The position numbers were made by a program, and so were the translations under genes. From Oscillospiraceae bacterium (GTDB lineage Bacteria; Bacillota; Clostridia; Oscillospirales; CAG-272), in assembly GCA_015063905.1 (NCBI GenBank), contig SVTF01000001.1, positions 1 to 64,000 on the forward strand: a stretch of DNA of 64,000 nt. The letters run 5' to 3'. The notes under the pieces are model-generated. The model ran no database searches. It was given only the letters and a program-made list of their open reading frames with translations, and had not been told where the DNA came from. The stretch's first letter is position 1, and each line of letters opens with the position of its first letter. Below, in pieces: positions 9,116 to 17,555 of this stretch.

Positions 9116-11005
9116 TTATTTATTAAGCTCTGAAATTCTGCGCGCTATTGACGAGGAGTCGAGTCCGGATGCCTCAATGTAGCTTTGTCCCTTTTCACAC
9201 ACAACAAAGGGATCGTTTGCAGCCATTATTTCGCAGGCTATTCCTTCTGTATATCCGCGTTGCTTCATTTGATCGCAAAGCAGCATACCAAAACCGCCGC
9301 TTCTTATTTCTTCTTCAACAAAAACAATGTTTTTGATCTGCTTGCCGTTGATGAACGTTGATATTTCGTCCGCAAGCTTACCGTATGGAGCGATGTACTC
9401 ACAAAGCAATATTCCAACCTCTATGCCATATTCTTTCAGCATTTGCTTTGCGCTTATACACTCGGCACTGATGCGTCCGTGTGTGATTATTATATTGCTA
9501 GGAATATCACTTAAATCATAATCCGCCCTCACAGCAATATTTCCGTCGTACCCCATTTTGTAGAAGTGCTCAACTACTGTCTCAATTTCGCTTCCGCTCG
9601 GGTACCTTATTGCAGATGGACAGTTGTCCTCAACAGCTTTCCTTAACGATGATTCAAGTCCCGCGTATGTTACGGGAGCATAAATTTTGAAACGAGGTAT
9701 CTGTGAGAGCATTGCCACGTCAAATATTCCGTGATGAGTGGCTCCGTCCGCGTTATTAAAGCCGGCACGATCTATACACAGAACGACAGATGCTCCTTGA
9801 AGTGAAACATCGTGTATCAGCTGGTCGTAGCTTCTTTGCAAAAATGTTGAATATACGGCAAAAACAGGTTTTTTTCCGCTTGCCGAAAGTCCTGCCGCAA
9901 ACGTTGCAGCATGCTCCTCTGCAATTCCAACATCGTAAAATCTATCCTTAAATCTCTCTCCAAAGCTGTCAAGACCGGTTCCAGAGCTCATGGCGGCGGT
10001 TATAGCGCAAACGTTTTCATTTTCACTCGCTATATCGCAAAGCGCTTCCCCCATTTTCTTTGAGTAATTTGTTTGGCTTGTCGGCTTTGAGGAAGGAGAA
10101 ACTCCGTGATATTTATCGGGATACTGCTCCGCGGGCTCGTATCCCTTGCCCTTTTGCGTTTTGAGGTGAACGAGTACGTTCTCCTTTGCGTTCTTGGCAA
10201 TTGTCAAAAGCTTTTCAACGCTGTCATAGTCGTTTCCGTCAACAGGACCGAGATAATAAAGCCCTAAGTTTTCAAAATAGTTGCTTCCGTAAAGCAAATT
10301 CTTAAACGTCTTCTTTACTCCGCGTCCAAAGCGGAATAACGGCTTTCCTATGAGAGGTATCTTTTTTAGCAACGAGGTTGTAGCTCTCTTTGCCTTGAAA
10401 TAACCCTGACTCTTGCGAATATTTGCAAGGCTTGTGGCAAAGCGTCCGATATTCTTGGATATGGACATTTCGTTTTCATTGAGAACGATGATAAGCTTGT
10501 CAAGCTTATTGTGGCAGTTATTAAGTGCTTCGTGTATCATGCCACCCGTAAACGCGCCGTCTCCCAACACAACTACCGTATATGCCTCGTTTTTTGATAG
10601 CTTGTCCGCCTCGGCAAATCCCAATCCAGCCGACAAGCTTGTCGAGCTATGACCCGCGCCAAAGCAGTCATATTCGCTTTCCTGTCTATTTGTAAAGCCC
10701 GAAAGACCTCCAAGTGTACGAAGGGTATCAAATCGCTCGTATCTACCTGTCAAAAGCTTGTGGGTATAGCTTTGATGTCCCACGTCGAATATCACGTGAT
10801 CATTTGGACAATCAAACACGCGGTGTATAGCAACTGTAAGCTCTACAACACCTAAATTTGATGCCAGATGTCCTCCATTTTTCTCCGTAGTATCAATTAT
10901 ACAATCGCGTATTTCAGCGCAAAGAGGTGCGATATCCTTTTTATCCAGCTTTTTTACGTCCTCGGGAGAATTGACTCTGCCGAGATATTTATATTCGGTT
11001 TTCAC
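9116..11005 (-). CDS. dxs: 1-deoxy-D-xylulose-5-phosphate synthase
   Basis: Condenses pyruvate and glyceraldehyde-3-phosphate to DXP, the first step of the MEP isoprenoid pathway, using thiamine diphosphate. At 629 aa it is of normal length. Motifs: HLASNLGVVELTVAIH at the N-terminus, VFDVGHQSYTHKLLTGR, the TPP-binding GDGAFTGGMIHEALNN, and the transketolase C-terminal half with DVGIAEEHAATFAAGL and DRAGFNNADGATHHG. GTG at 11003-11005 is taken as start because AAGGGAG lies 7 nt upstream; the longer frame starts inside the leader. In many Clostridia dxs sits between ispA and tlyA; here it is separated from that cluster (41-43 kb). Confidence 0.93.
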   Translation of the reverse strand: MKTEYKYLGRVNSPEDVKKLDKKDIAPLCAEIRDCIIDTTEKNGGHLASNLGVVELTVAIHRVFDCPNDHVIFDVGHQSYTHKLLTGRYERFDTLRTLGGLSGFTNRQESEYDCFGAGHSSTSLSAGLGFAEADKLSKNEAYTVVVLGDGAFTGGMIHEALNNCHNKLDKLIIVLNENEMSISKNIGRFATSLANIRKSQGYFKAKRATTSLLKKIPLIGKPLFRFGRGVKKTFKNLLYGSNYFENLGLYYLGPVDGNDYDSVEKLLTIAKNAKENVLVHLKTQKGKGYEPAEQYPDKYHGVSPSSKPTSQTNYSKKMGEALCDIASENENVCAITAAMSSGTGLDSFGERFKDRFYDVGIAEEHAATFAAGLSASGKKPVFAVYSTFLQRSYDQLIHDVSLQGASVVLCIDRAGFNNADGATHHGIFDVAMLSQIPRFKIYAPVTYAGLESSLRKAVEDNCPSAIRYPSGSEIETVVEHFYKMGYDGNIAVRADYDLSDIPSNIIITHGRISAECISAKQMLKEYGIEVGILLCEYIAPYGKLADEISTFINGKQIKNIVFVEEEIRSGGFGMLLCDQMKQRGYTEGIACEIMAANDPFVVCEKGQSYIEASGLDSSSIARRISELNK

Positions 11006-11045
11006 GCTATTTCTCCCTTCATCAAAAGTCTGCACATATATTTAT

Positions 11046-11074
11046 ATTATATCACTAATCTCTTCGATTGTAAA
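11046..11074 (-). promoter_or_regulatory. sigma-A promoter of dxs
   Basis: TTTACA (11074-11069), a 17-bp spacer and TATAAT (11051-11046) on the minus strand. The GTG start is 40 nt downstream. Confidence 0.75.
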
Positions 11075-11112
11075 GTATTATTTTTTGCTCTAAACCGAAG
11101 GTTAAAAAGGCA

Positions 11113-11146
11113 TAAAAAAACAACCTCCGAGGAGGTTGTTTTTTTA
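11113..11146 (-). terminator. Intrinsic terminator of the small lipoprotein gene
   Basis: Stem of 15 bp (11114-11128 with 11131-11145) containing AACCTCC/GGAGGTT, with T-runs in either direction. It lies directly after the stop of the gene at 11154-11549 and upstream of the dxs promoter. Confidence 0.88.
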
Positions 11147-11153
11147 TGTAATA

Positions 11154-11549
11154 TTACTTTGCAGCCTTTACAGCTTCCTTTGTTCCAAAGTAGATCATCT
11201 TGCCGGACTTCTTAATAACGTAGTCCTCGTCCTCTTCCATCTCTTCCTTTGCCATCTTCTCTACGTCTTCCCAAGCCTCATTAGCAGCCTCGGTATCCTC
11301 GAAGTAGTAAATGATGATTGCTTCTTCTTCCTCGAGGTTAACAGCGTTGATAGCGCAAGTCAAGCCCTTGAGTCCGGAGAAAGCGAGAGCGGTCTCATCA
11401 TCGACCTTCATTACGGTGTAGCCAGCATCCTCGAGAGCTTCTGCAGCCTTATCGGGATCCGCATTAGGTCCGCCGCAGGATGCGAGAACTACGCATGCCA
11501 TAACTACGACAAGTGTAAGTGCCATAATCTTGATAATTGTCTTTTTCAT
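11154..11549 (-). CDS. Small hypothetical lipoprotein (131 aa)
   Basis: Exported lipoprotein of unknown function. A signal peptide with a hydrophobic core is followed by lipobox VLASC and GGPNADPDKAAEALEDAG. The mature part is very acidic. It holds one compact alpha/beta-like unit (GYTVMKVDD, then EAIIIYYFEDTEAANEAWEDVEKMAKEEM, ending in KSGKMIYFGTKEAVKAAK). This general pattern is common in clostridial lipoproteins but I know no named function. It is monocistronic, with its own promoter (11582-11610), AAGGAG ribosome site and strong terminator. The lnt gene lies immediately upstream, so lipidated proteins and the lipoprotein acylase are neighbours. Confidence 0.8.
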   Translation of the reverse strand: MKKTIIKIMALTLVVVMACVVLASCGGPNADPDKAAEALEDAGYTVMKVDDETALAFSGLKGLTCAINAVNLEEEEAIIIYYFEDTEAANEAWEDVEKMAKEEMEEDEDYVIKKSGKMIYFGTKEAVKAAK

Positions 11550-11581
11550 TTTTGTAAGCTCCTTTCTTGAACTACGATATA

Positions 11582-11610
11582 GTTATATACCCTTGTGTTT
11601 GTTTTGTCAA
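11582..11610 (-). promoter_or_regulatory. sigma-A promoter of the small lipoprotein gene
   Basis: TTGACA (11610-11605), 17-bp spacer, TATAAC (11587-11582). The ATG is about 33 nt downstream. Confidence 0.78.
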
Positions 11611-11646
11611 GTAATTTTTCACAAAAACATCACTAAAAATACAAAC

Positions 11647-13257
11647 TTATCTTTTCCTATCAGCTCTAATACTGATAACGTTTTTTATGATATCCGCAAT
11701 GATCAAAGACACAAGAAACGCCAAACACACGTAAACAAAAGCATTTCCGATCAAAGCATACAGTGTGTTGTGTGTATTCAGATGCACGTCATCAATAACG
11801 TATCCGTCCACCGACGGCGGCAGGCTTTGCAAGATCCTTCCGTTCGGGGCTATAATGGAAGATATTCCTGTATTAGCCGAACGGACAACGTATCTTCCAA
11901 GCTCTATCGAGCGCAGAACAGACTGCGAATTATGCATCCGCAGCGCAGCGGAATCTCCAAACCAGGAGTCGTTTGTGGAGATCACCAAAAGCTCCGCACC
12001 GTTGCTTACCGCGCCGCGCATTTCCTCCTCAAATATTGAGTCATAGCATATGCCCGCTCCTATACGAGCAACGTCGGTTGGCAACACCGTGCTTTCACTT
12101 CCCGCCACAAGATCGTTCTCAAGTGTTTTTAGCTCTGCCAACGGCGGTATCAGCATCACTACGAGCTCCCGCATGGGCACAAACTCGCCAAAAGGAACAA
12201 GTCTTTGCTTGCTATATTCAACCTCTCCGAACGTACCGTCGGGCTTGACCTCTATTAATGAAACGTATAGCTTATCCCCATCGCCGCTTTCGGTAAATGC
12301 GGATACAAGAATCGTCACGCCCGTTTGCTGCGCAAGCAACGACACCCTATCCGAAAGATCGGGAGTCTTATGAAAGGTATACGGAAACGCGGTCTCGGAC
12401 CAAAGTACAAGTTCTGCCCCATCATTGGCGGCTTTTTTTGTTAGTCTTTCGTGCGTATCCATTACTTTTTCAAAGGACTGATCCGTCCATCCCTCGCTGT
12501 TGGGATTGTTGCCTTGTATGGCTGCAACGCGCAACGTGCGATCCACTTCTTTATTGGTAGCCGTAACTACCAATCCAATGGTCAGATTGAGGCAGAACGC
12601 GCCAAGAGCGCATGCAACGTATATCTTTTCTCTCATTCCCTTGCTGAGTATTGCGCAAGCGAAAAGGAAATTCACCAACACTATGATAAACGTAACAAAA
12701 TACGATCCGAATACCGAGGCGCTGCCAAGAAGCAAAGGCGCGTTGGTTTGACCCAAACAAAGTCTGCCCCAAGGTACACCCCACCAAAACAGAGTCTGTA
12801 TCCATTCAAAAACCGTCCACAGAGCCGCGGCAACTGTGGGCACAATAAACGACCATACTATTTCTCTTTGCATAAGCTTGCTTCTCGAGATAAGCGCGAA
12901 TGCAACAAATACAAGCGCGTACACTACCGATTCAAGCATCGATAACCCTATCCACGCCACGGCAACAACTACTATTGCGGCAGGCTTGGAAATGCCCGTA
13001 AATTCAAGCGGATACATTGACAAAAACCAATGAAATACGACCAAAAAATAGCTTTCAAAGAACAACAGTCCCAAAAGATATATTCTGCGCAGCTTTGACT
13101 CTCCGTCTTTCGATATATCAACAAGCACAAGCGCCATTGGAACGATGGAGAGCCACTGAACAAATCCCAACTCATCTATTACAAGCGGAAGCGCAGACAC
13201 TACACCGCTTATTATCAGCAACAATATTTTGTATTTTCTGAATATAGGTTGTTTCAT
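11647..13257 (-). CDS. lnt: Apolipoprotein N-acyltransferase
   Basis: Integral membrane enzyme that adds the third acyl chain to the N-terminal diacylglyceryl-cysteine of lipoproteins. It has 536 aa: about seven hydrophobic segments in residues 10-235, a nitrilase-fold extracytoplasmic domain (about 240-490), and a last TM helix before the basic end. The Glu-Lys-Cys triad is present: WSETAFPY (Glu288), YSKQRLVPFGEF (Lys350) and GICYDS (Cys404). Lnt is classical in Proteobacteria and Actinobacteria; many low-GC Gram-positives use other acylation enzymes, though Lnt homologues occur in some Clostridia. It lies 21 nt after an RluA-type gene and probably shares its promoter. The window holds three predicted lipoproteins. 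Confidence 0.85.
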   Translation of the reverse strand: MKQPIFRKYKILLLIISGVVSALPLVIDELGFVQWLSIVPMALVLVDISKDGESKLRRIYLLGLLFFESYFLVVFHWFLSMYPLEFTGISKPAAIVVVAVAWIGLSMLESVVYALVFVAFALISRSKLMQREIVWSFIVPTVAAALWTVFEWIQTLFWWGVPWGRLCLGQTNAPLLLGSASVFGSYFVTFIIVLVNFLFACAILSKGMREKIYVACALGAFCLNLTIGLVVTATNKEVDRTLRVAAIQGNNPNSEGWTDQSFEKVMDTHERLTKKAANDGAELVLWSETAFPYTFHKTPDLSDRVSLLAQQTGVTILVSAFTESGDGDKLYVSLIEVKPDGTFGEVEYSKQRLVPFGEFVPMRELVVMLIPPLAELKTLENDLVAGSESTVLPTDVARIGAGICYDSIFEEEMRGAVSNGAELLVISTNDSWFGDSAALRMHNSQSVLRSIELGRYVVRSANTGISSIIAPNGRILQSLPPSVDGYVIDDVHLNTHNTLYALIGNAFVYVCLAFLVSLIIADIIKNVISIRADRKR

Positions 13258-13278
13258 ATGTCTCTCCTTTCATTAAAG

Positions 13279-14280
13279 CTATTTTTTGTCGGTTATTATT
13301 CGTTCAACTGTGGAGTGCGCATACGGATAATCCGATAAAAACCAAATATTCTCAGGCTTAAGGCTTACCTGTTTTCCCGAAAGATATCCAAGATACCCAT
13401 CATCATTTCCAAAATCAAATATGAGCCTATATGAATAAAGCGCTTGATACTTATATCCCTTTGATTTATCGTTGCGATTGATCCCGTATTTTCCGTCCCC
13501 CAAAAGCGGATGACCGATATGAGCCATATGCGCCCTTATCTGATGTGTTCTTCCCGTTACCAGCTCGACCTCTAAAAGTGCCGTATCACCCATAACGTCA
13601 AGCGTTCGGTATTTGGTGATAATATTTTTGTATCCTTCCTTGGCTTTATCTGACACCGTGACAAGATTACTTGCGCTGTCCTTTTTGAGATACGCCGTTA
13701 ACGTTTCCTTGTCCTTTTGCGGTCTGCCGTGAACTGCGCACAAATAAAACTTGCGTATATTATCGTTTTTTATCTTCTCGTTCATCACTCGCAGGCTCTC
13801 GGCATTTTTTGCCGCTATTACGATACCGCCCGTATTTCTGTCTATACGGTTACAAAGCGCGGGAGCGAATGACTGCTCGCTCGTTGGATCATATTCACCC
13901 TTTTGATATAGATACGCCTTTATATGCATTATCAGCGTATTGTCACGCGCGCCGTCATCCTCGTGGACGAGTACCCCGGGACGCTTGTTGCATAGCAAAA
14001 TATTCTCATCCTCATATACTATATCCAGCTTGGGAGTGATTCGGGCAAGCGCGCCGTCATCTTTTTCGGGCGAATCAAAAAACTCTTCTCTTATAAAGAG
14101 CTGGATCTCGTCACCTTCCTGAAGGACGTATTTTTGCTCGCACCGCTTACGGTTGACCTTGATTTTTTTCGTACGTATATATTTGTACATAAGCGACATA
14201 GGCAAGCCTTTGACGGCTTTTGACAGAAACTTATCAAGTCTCTGCCCCGCGTCGTTTTTCTTTACAGTTATTATTTGCAC
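13279..14280 (-). CDS. RluA-family 23S/tRNA pseudouridine synthase (333 aa)
   Basis: Isomerises uridine to pseudouridine in structured RNA. An N-terminal S4 RNA-binding domain (residues about 12-75, GQRLDKFLSKA through VLQEGDEIQLF) is followed by the catalytic domain. The catalytic Asp lies in ALCNRIDRNTGGIVIAAK (near 145), and VTGRTHQIRAHMAHIGHPLLGDGKYG is the second conserved motif (near 245). Length is normal for RluC/RluD types with S4. The target position cannot be told from sequence. First gene of a two-gene operon with lnt, with a promoter at 14337-14365. A second RluA-type synthase without S4 is at 31160-31825. Confidence 0.88.
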   Translation of the reverse strand: MQIITVKKNDAGQRLDKFLSKAVKGLPMSLMYKYIRTKKIKVNRKRCEQKYVLQEGDEIQLFIREEFFDSPEKDDGALARITPKLDIVYEDENILLCNKRPGVLVHEDDGARDNTLIMHIKAYLYQKGEYDPTSEQSFAPALCNRIDRNTGGIVIAAKNAESLRVMNEKIKNDNIRKFYLCAVHGRPQKDKETLTAYLKKDSASNLVTVSDKAKEGYKNIITKYRTLDVMGDTALLEVELVTGRTHQIRAHMAHIGHPLLGDGKYGINRNDKSKGYKYQALYSYRLIFDFGNDDGYLGYLSGKQVSLKPENIWFLSDYPYAHSTVERIITDKK

Positions 14281-14336
14281 CTTCTATATTCCTTTATCTT
14301 TGGATTTGGTTGTTTTCGGAACATACATCAAGATAT

Positions 14337-14365
14337 ATTATACTATCATTCTCCGTGTTTTTCAA
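14337..14365 (-). promoter_or_regulatory. sigma-A promoter of the rluA-lnt pair
   Basis: TTGAAA (14365-14360), 17-bp spacer, TATAAT (14342-14337) on the minus strand. It is back to back with the mtaB promoter, about 20 bp away. Confidence 0.75.
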
Positions 14366-14386
14366 GAGCTTTTTGCATTTTGCCTA

Positions 14387-14415
14387 TTTACAAAGCAAAG
14401 AAAAAATGTTATAAT
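14387..14415 (+). promoter_or_regulatory. sigma-A promoter of mtaB
   Basis: TTTACA (14387-14392), 17-bp spacer, TATAAT (14410-14415). The ATG is at 14449 with AAAGGAG just upstream. Confidence 0.75.
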
Positions 14416-14448
14416 TAACGGCAGACTGTAAGGAAAGGAGCTTCGGAT

Positions 14449-15765
14449 ATGCAAGAGAAAAAGTATACCGTCGGTATTGCTACACTTGGATGCAAGGTAA
14501 ATCAATATGAGTCGCAGGCTATTGCCGAGGAGCTTGAACGCCGAGGCTTTGAAATAATCTCACCAAATGAGGTTTGCGACGCGTACATAATCAACACCTG
14601 TACAGTTACCGCCGAGTCTGACAGAAAGGCTCGTCAAACGATAAGGCGCGCTATCTCAAAATCTCCCGATGCCTACGTTTTGGTCACAGGCTGCTATTCC
14701 CAGCTTTCCCCGCATGCGATAAAAGCGATCAAGGGCGTTGACTACGTGTGCGGAAGCGCTAACAAAATGACAGTTGCGGATGAATTATGCAAGCTTATCG
14801 AAAGAGGAAAAAGACAAGAGGCAAGCGTATGCGTTTGCCCGCTTGACCGCGCGGCGTTCGAGCCTATGTCAATAAAAAAGTTCGATAGGACGAGGGCATA
14901 TGTCAAGATACAGGACGGGTGCGAATCAAAATGCACCTATTGCGCGATACCTTATTCCCGAGGACCCATACGTTCAAAACCGTTTGACGACGTTTTAAAC
15001 GAAGTGCGCGATCTAATTGACGGCGGCTGTTATGAGATAGTTCTTACAGGTATAGAAACGGGATGTTACGGCACAGACCTCCCTGAAGGTCAAGATCTCG
15101 CCTCTCTTTTGTGCGCCGTTGATAAGCTGGAAGGTATCGGCAGAGTTCGTCTTGGTTCGCTCGATCCAACGGTCATCAAGCCCGATTTTGTTAATAAAAT
15201 AAAGAATCTAAAATCATTAGCCCCACATTTTCATCTATCGCTTCAAAGCGGAAGCGACAGAATACTTGCGCTTATGAAGCGCAAATACAATTCCCGCCAG
15301 GCTATGCGAGCCATAGAGCTATTGCGCGGCGCTATCCCATCTGTACAGTTTACCACAGACATAATCGCGGGATTTCCAGAGGAGAGCGAGCAAGATTTTC
15401 TTGCCAGCTGTGAATTTGTAAAAAACGCGAAATTTTTGATGGTACACGCCTTTCCATATTCCAAAAGGCAGGGCACTCCCGCAGCTGAAATGGTCGGTCA
15501 GCTTCAGGAGGGTGTAAAGCACGACAGAGTGAGAGAATTAAACAGAATAAGCGCCGATGTCCGAGAAGTTTTACTTTACGAAATGACGAAAAATGAAACC
15601 GTAACTGAAGTGCTTTTTGAATCTTATGAAAACGGGTACGCTTTCGGTCACACAGCTAATTTTGTTGAAGTTAGGGTCAAGGTTGACCATAGCATGCATG
15701 GGCAGCTGCGCCTCGTCAAGCTTATTGGGCACACGCAAGGTGTTTGCGAGGGCATAATCGTATAA
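14449..15765 (+). CDS. mtaB: tRNA t6A37 methylthiotransferase MtaB
   Basis: Radical-SAM enzyme that converts t6A to ms2t6A at position 37 of ANN-decoding tRNAs. It has 438 aa with the three MTTase parts. The N-terminal UPF0004 domain has Cys residues in ATLGCKVNQYES, NTCTVTAESD and VTGCYSQ. The radical-SAM core carries CESKCTYCAIPYSRG (CxxxCxxC, near 157-163). A C-terminal TRAM-like segment runs from about 375. CKVNQYES with NTCTVT is typical of MtaB rather than MiaB or RimO. Single gene under its own promoter. No terminator is obvious before the rpmB promoter. Confidence 0.92.
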   Translation: MQEKKYTVGIATLGCKVNQYESQAIAEELERRGFEIISPNEVCDAYIINTCTVTAESDRKARQTIRRAISKSPDAYVLVTGCYSQLSPHAIKAIKGVDYVCGSANKMTVADELCKLIERGKRQEASVCVCPLDRAAFEPMSIKKFDRTRAYVKIQDGCESKCTYCAIPYSRGPIRSKPFDDVLNEVRDLIDGGCYEIVLTGIETGCYGTDLPEGQDLASLLCAVDKLEGIGRVRLGSLDPTVIKPDFVNKIKNLKSLAPHFHLSLQSGSDRILALMKRKYNSRQAMRAIELLRGAIPSVQFTTDIIAGFPEESEQDFLASCEFVKNAKFLMVHAFPYSKRQGTPAAEMVGQLQEGVKHDRVRELNRISADVREVLLYEMTKNETVTEVLFESYENGYAFGHTANFVEVRVKVDHSMHGQLRLVKLIGHTQGVCEGIIV

Positions 15766-15828
15766 TAGATTTATTTGCGATTATAACAATATTTTTTTAA
15801 ATTTTTTGAATTTTTTTCTAAAAAGCTA

Positions 15829-15857
15829 TTGCAATTTTTAAAAATGTGTGGTATAAT
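15829..15857 (+). promoter_or_regulatory. sigma-A promoter of rpmB
   Basis: TTGCAA (15829-15834), 17-bp spacer, TATAAT (15852-15857) with TGTGG just upstream (extended -10). The leader is about 64 nt and ends in a strong AAGGAGGTG. Confidence 0.82.
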
Positions 15858-15927
15858 AGCGAAGTTGCATAATGTTTAATATAAATCATACTATAGATGC
15901 AAGAGTTTTGCAAGGAGGTGTCATATC

Positions 15928-16113
15928 ATGGCAAAGTGCAGTGTTTGTGGAAAAGGTGTTGTTTTCGGTCAGAACGTTTCTCACTCTAACCGTAAGACCA
16001 ACAGAACTTGGAAGCCCAATATTCGTAAGGTAAAGGCAATAGTTGACGGTACTCCTAAGACTGTTGCGGTTTGCTCCCGTTGCCTTCGTTCGGGCAAGGT
16101 TAACCGCGCGTAA
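15928..16113 (+). CDS. rpmB: 50S ribosomal protein L28
   Basis: Structural protein of the large ribosomal subunit, 61 aa, usual length for Firmicutes. It begins MAKCSVCGKGVVFGQNVSHS, followed by NRKTNRTWKPNIRKVKA. Two CxxC pairs (CSVCGK near residues 4-7, and CSRCLRSGKV near the C-terminus) mark the zinc-binding form of L28. Strong AAGGAGGTG ribosome site. Monocistronic: own promoter upstream and hairpin terminator (16146-16180) downstream. Confidence 0.97.
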   Translation: MAKCSVCGKGVVFGQNVSHSNRKTNRTWKPNIRKVKAIVDGTPKTVAVCSRCLRSGKVNRA

Positions 16114-16145
16114 TTTCGGTTAAAAGTTCATAATTTACACAGATA

Positions 16146-16180
16146 GGGTGCATTGGATAATGCACCCTGTAAATTTTTAT
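16146..16180 (+). terminator. Intrinsic terminator of rpmB
   Basis: 9-bp stem GGGTGCATT / AATGCACCC (16146-16154 with 16159-16167), loop GGAT, followed by a T-rich stretch. The next gene starts 12 nt beyond, so some read-through probably feeds the DUF6873-methyltransferase genes. Confidence 0.8.
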
Positions 16181-16191
16181 TTGGAGTATTT

Positions 16192-16899
16192 ATGTTTGTT
16201 TTGATTGATGAGAGAGCAAGTGTCGAGGCAATTACGGCTTTGCGTAATAAAGGCTTTGAACCTATTCTTATGCCACCCTCCCCCCATTTGCAGACCGGTG
16301 TGTCGTCACACACGGATATGCTTGTATTTATGGGATTTGGAAGGCTTTTTTGCCACGTCTCGTACTACGAGCAACACAAGCATATAATTGACAAAATCTG
16401 TTATGCCTCAGACCTCTCGCTTTGTCTGTCAGACGAAAAATGGAGCGACAAATACCCATCCGACGTGCTGTTCAACGCCTGCCTTATCGGAAACACCTTG
16501 ATATGTAACGAAAAAAGCGTATCAAGCCTCATTCTTGATGCGGCGCGAAAGGACGGATGCAAGGTAATAAATGTTTCGCAAGGCTATACCCAATGCTCTG
16601 TCTGCCCCGTCTCCGACACGGCAATAATAACGGCAGACAAGGCTATCGTCAAGGCTTGTCAAAATTGTGGATTTGATGTCCTTTTGATAAGCGAGGGACA
16701 CGTTTACCTGCCGCCTTACGATTTCGGATTCATAGGTGGTGCGAGTGGTCTTTGCGGTGATACTGTTTATTTCTGCGGCAACATAGACCTTCATCCCGAC
16801 GCCGCCAGCATAAAAGCTTTTTGCCAAAAACACGGGAAAACCGTTGTTTCGCTATCGGGCGGCGAGCTTTTCGACGTGGGAAGCCTGTTCTTTATTTGA
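16192..16899 (+). CDS. DUF6873 family GME-fold protein (235 aa)
   Basis: Uncharacterised clostridial family that I recognise as DUF6873 (guanidino-modifying-enzyme-like fold). The ordered landmarks match: CKVINVSQGYTQCSVCPV, then AIITADKAIVKACQNCGFDVLLI, then DFGFIGGASGLCGDTVYFCGN, and the ending GELFDVGSLFFI. GME-fold relatives include arginine deiminases and amidinotransferases, but I cannot point to a complete catalytic triad here, so function is unknown. It is Cys-rich, with no signal peptide. The start is ATG 16192 with TTGGAG upstream; a longer frame would run back into the rpmB terminator. First of three closely spaced plus-strand genes (14- and 12-nt gaps). Confidence 0.75.
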   Translation: MFVLIDERASVEAITALRNKGFEPILMPPSPHLQTGVSSHTDMLVFMGFGRLFCHVSYYEQHKHIIDKICYASDLSLCLSDEKWSDKYPSDVLFNACLIGNTLICNEKSVSSLILDAARKDGCKVINVSQGYTQCSVCPVSDTAIITADKAIVKACQNCGFDVLLISEGHVYLPPYDFGFIGGASGLCGDTVYFCGNIDLHPDAASIKAFCQKHGKTVVSLSGGELFDVGSLFFI

Positions 16900-16913
16900 G
16901 AGGTGAGTTTATT

Positions 16914-17543
16914 ATGGATAAAAGCTATTGGAACGAAAAATACTGGGTGCGACACATGCGCGACGATGACCTTGACAACATTGAGGACTTTTGGATTGAA
17001 AAATACGAGGGCATAATAGCTGCAAAATCTGGTTCTCTGCTTGATCTCGGTTGCGGTGTCGGTCAGTATTCAAAGCATTTTGCTGCAAAAGGTTTCGATG
17101 TTACGGCAGCGGATATTTCCGCACGTGCGCTTGAATATTTATCTCAAAGCGCCCCCGAAATAAAGGTCTTACAGCTCGATATGACAAAGCCTCTTCCCTT
17201 TGCCGACAAAAGCTTTGACGTAGTTTTCGCAAACCTCTCCATTCACTTCTTTTCAAAAGCGGAGACCGAGGCACTCGTCGCTGAGATAAAAAGAATTCTA
17301 AAGGACGATGGCTTGTTTATCGGCTCGTGCAATTCGAGGGTGGCATACAAATTTATCGAGCATAAGTCAACCGTTATCGAGGATGGCTTTTACCTTGAGG
17401 ACGGCGGCAGGAGCGTAAGACTTTTTGACAAGGCGCAATTTGACCATTTCTTTAAGTCTTGGCAGACTGTCGTACTTTGTGATGTTGAAACCGTTCGCTT
17501 CAACAAATCAAAATTTATGTGGGAGTTTATTTACAGAAAATAA
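16914..17543 (+). CDS. Class I SAM-dependent methyltransferase (209 aa)
   Basis: Rossmann-fold methyltransferase, probably cytoplasmic, substrate unknown. SAM-binding motif I is LLDLGCGVGQYSKHFA (near residues 43-58), followed by an acidic VTAADIS at the end of strand beta-2 and LQLDMTKPLPFADKSFDVVFANLSIHFF (motifs II-III). The arrangement is the Methyltransf_11/25 type. The start ATG 16914 has GAGAGGTGAG upstream; a longer frame runs into the DUF6873 gene. It is directly followed by a second, only distantly similar methyltransferase. The two may modify related substrates or the same molecule at different positions. Confidence 0.85.
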   Translation: MDKSYWNEKYWVRHMRDDDLDNIEDFWIEKYEGIIAAKSGSLLDLGCGVGQYSKHFAAKGFDVTAADISARALEYLSQSAPEIKVLQLDMTKPLPFADKSFDVVFANLSIHFFSKAETEALVAEIKRILKDDGLFIGSCNSRVAYKFIEHKSTVIEDGFYLEDGGRSVRLFDKAQFDHFFKSWQTVVLCDVETVRFNKSKFMWEFIYRK

Positions 17544-17555
17544 TGGGAGGTCAAT

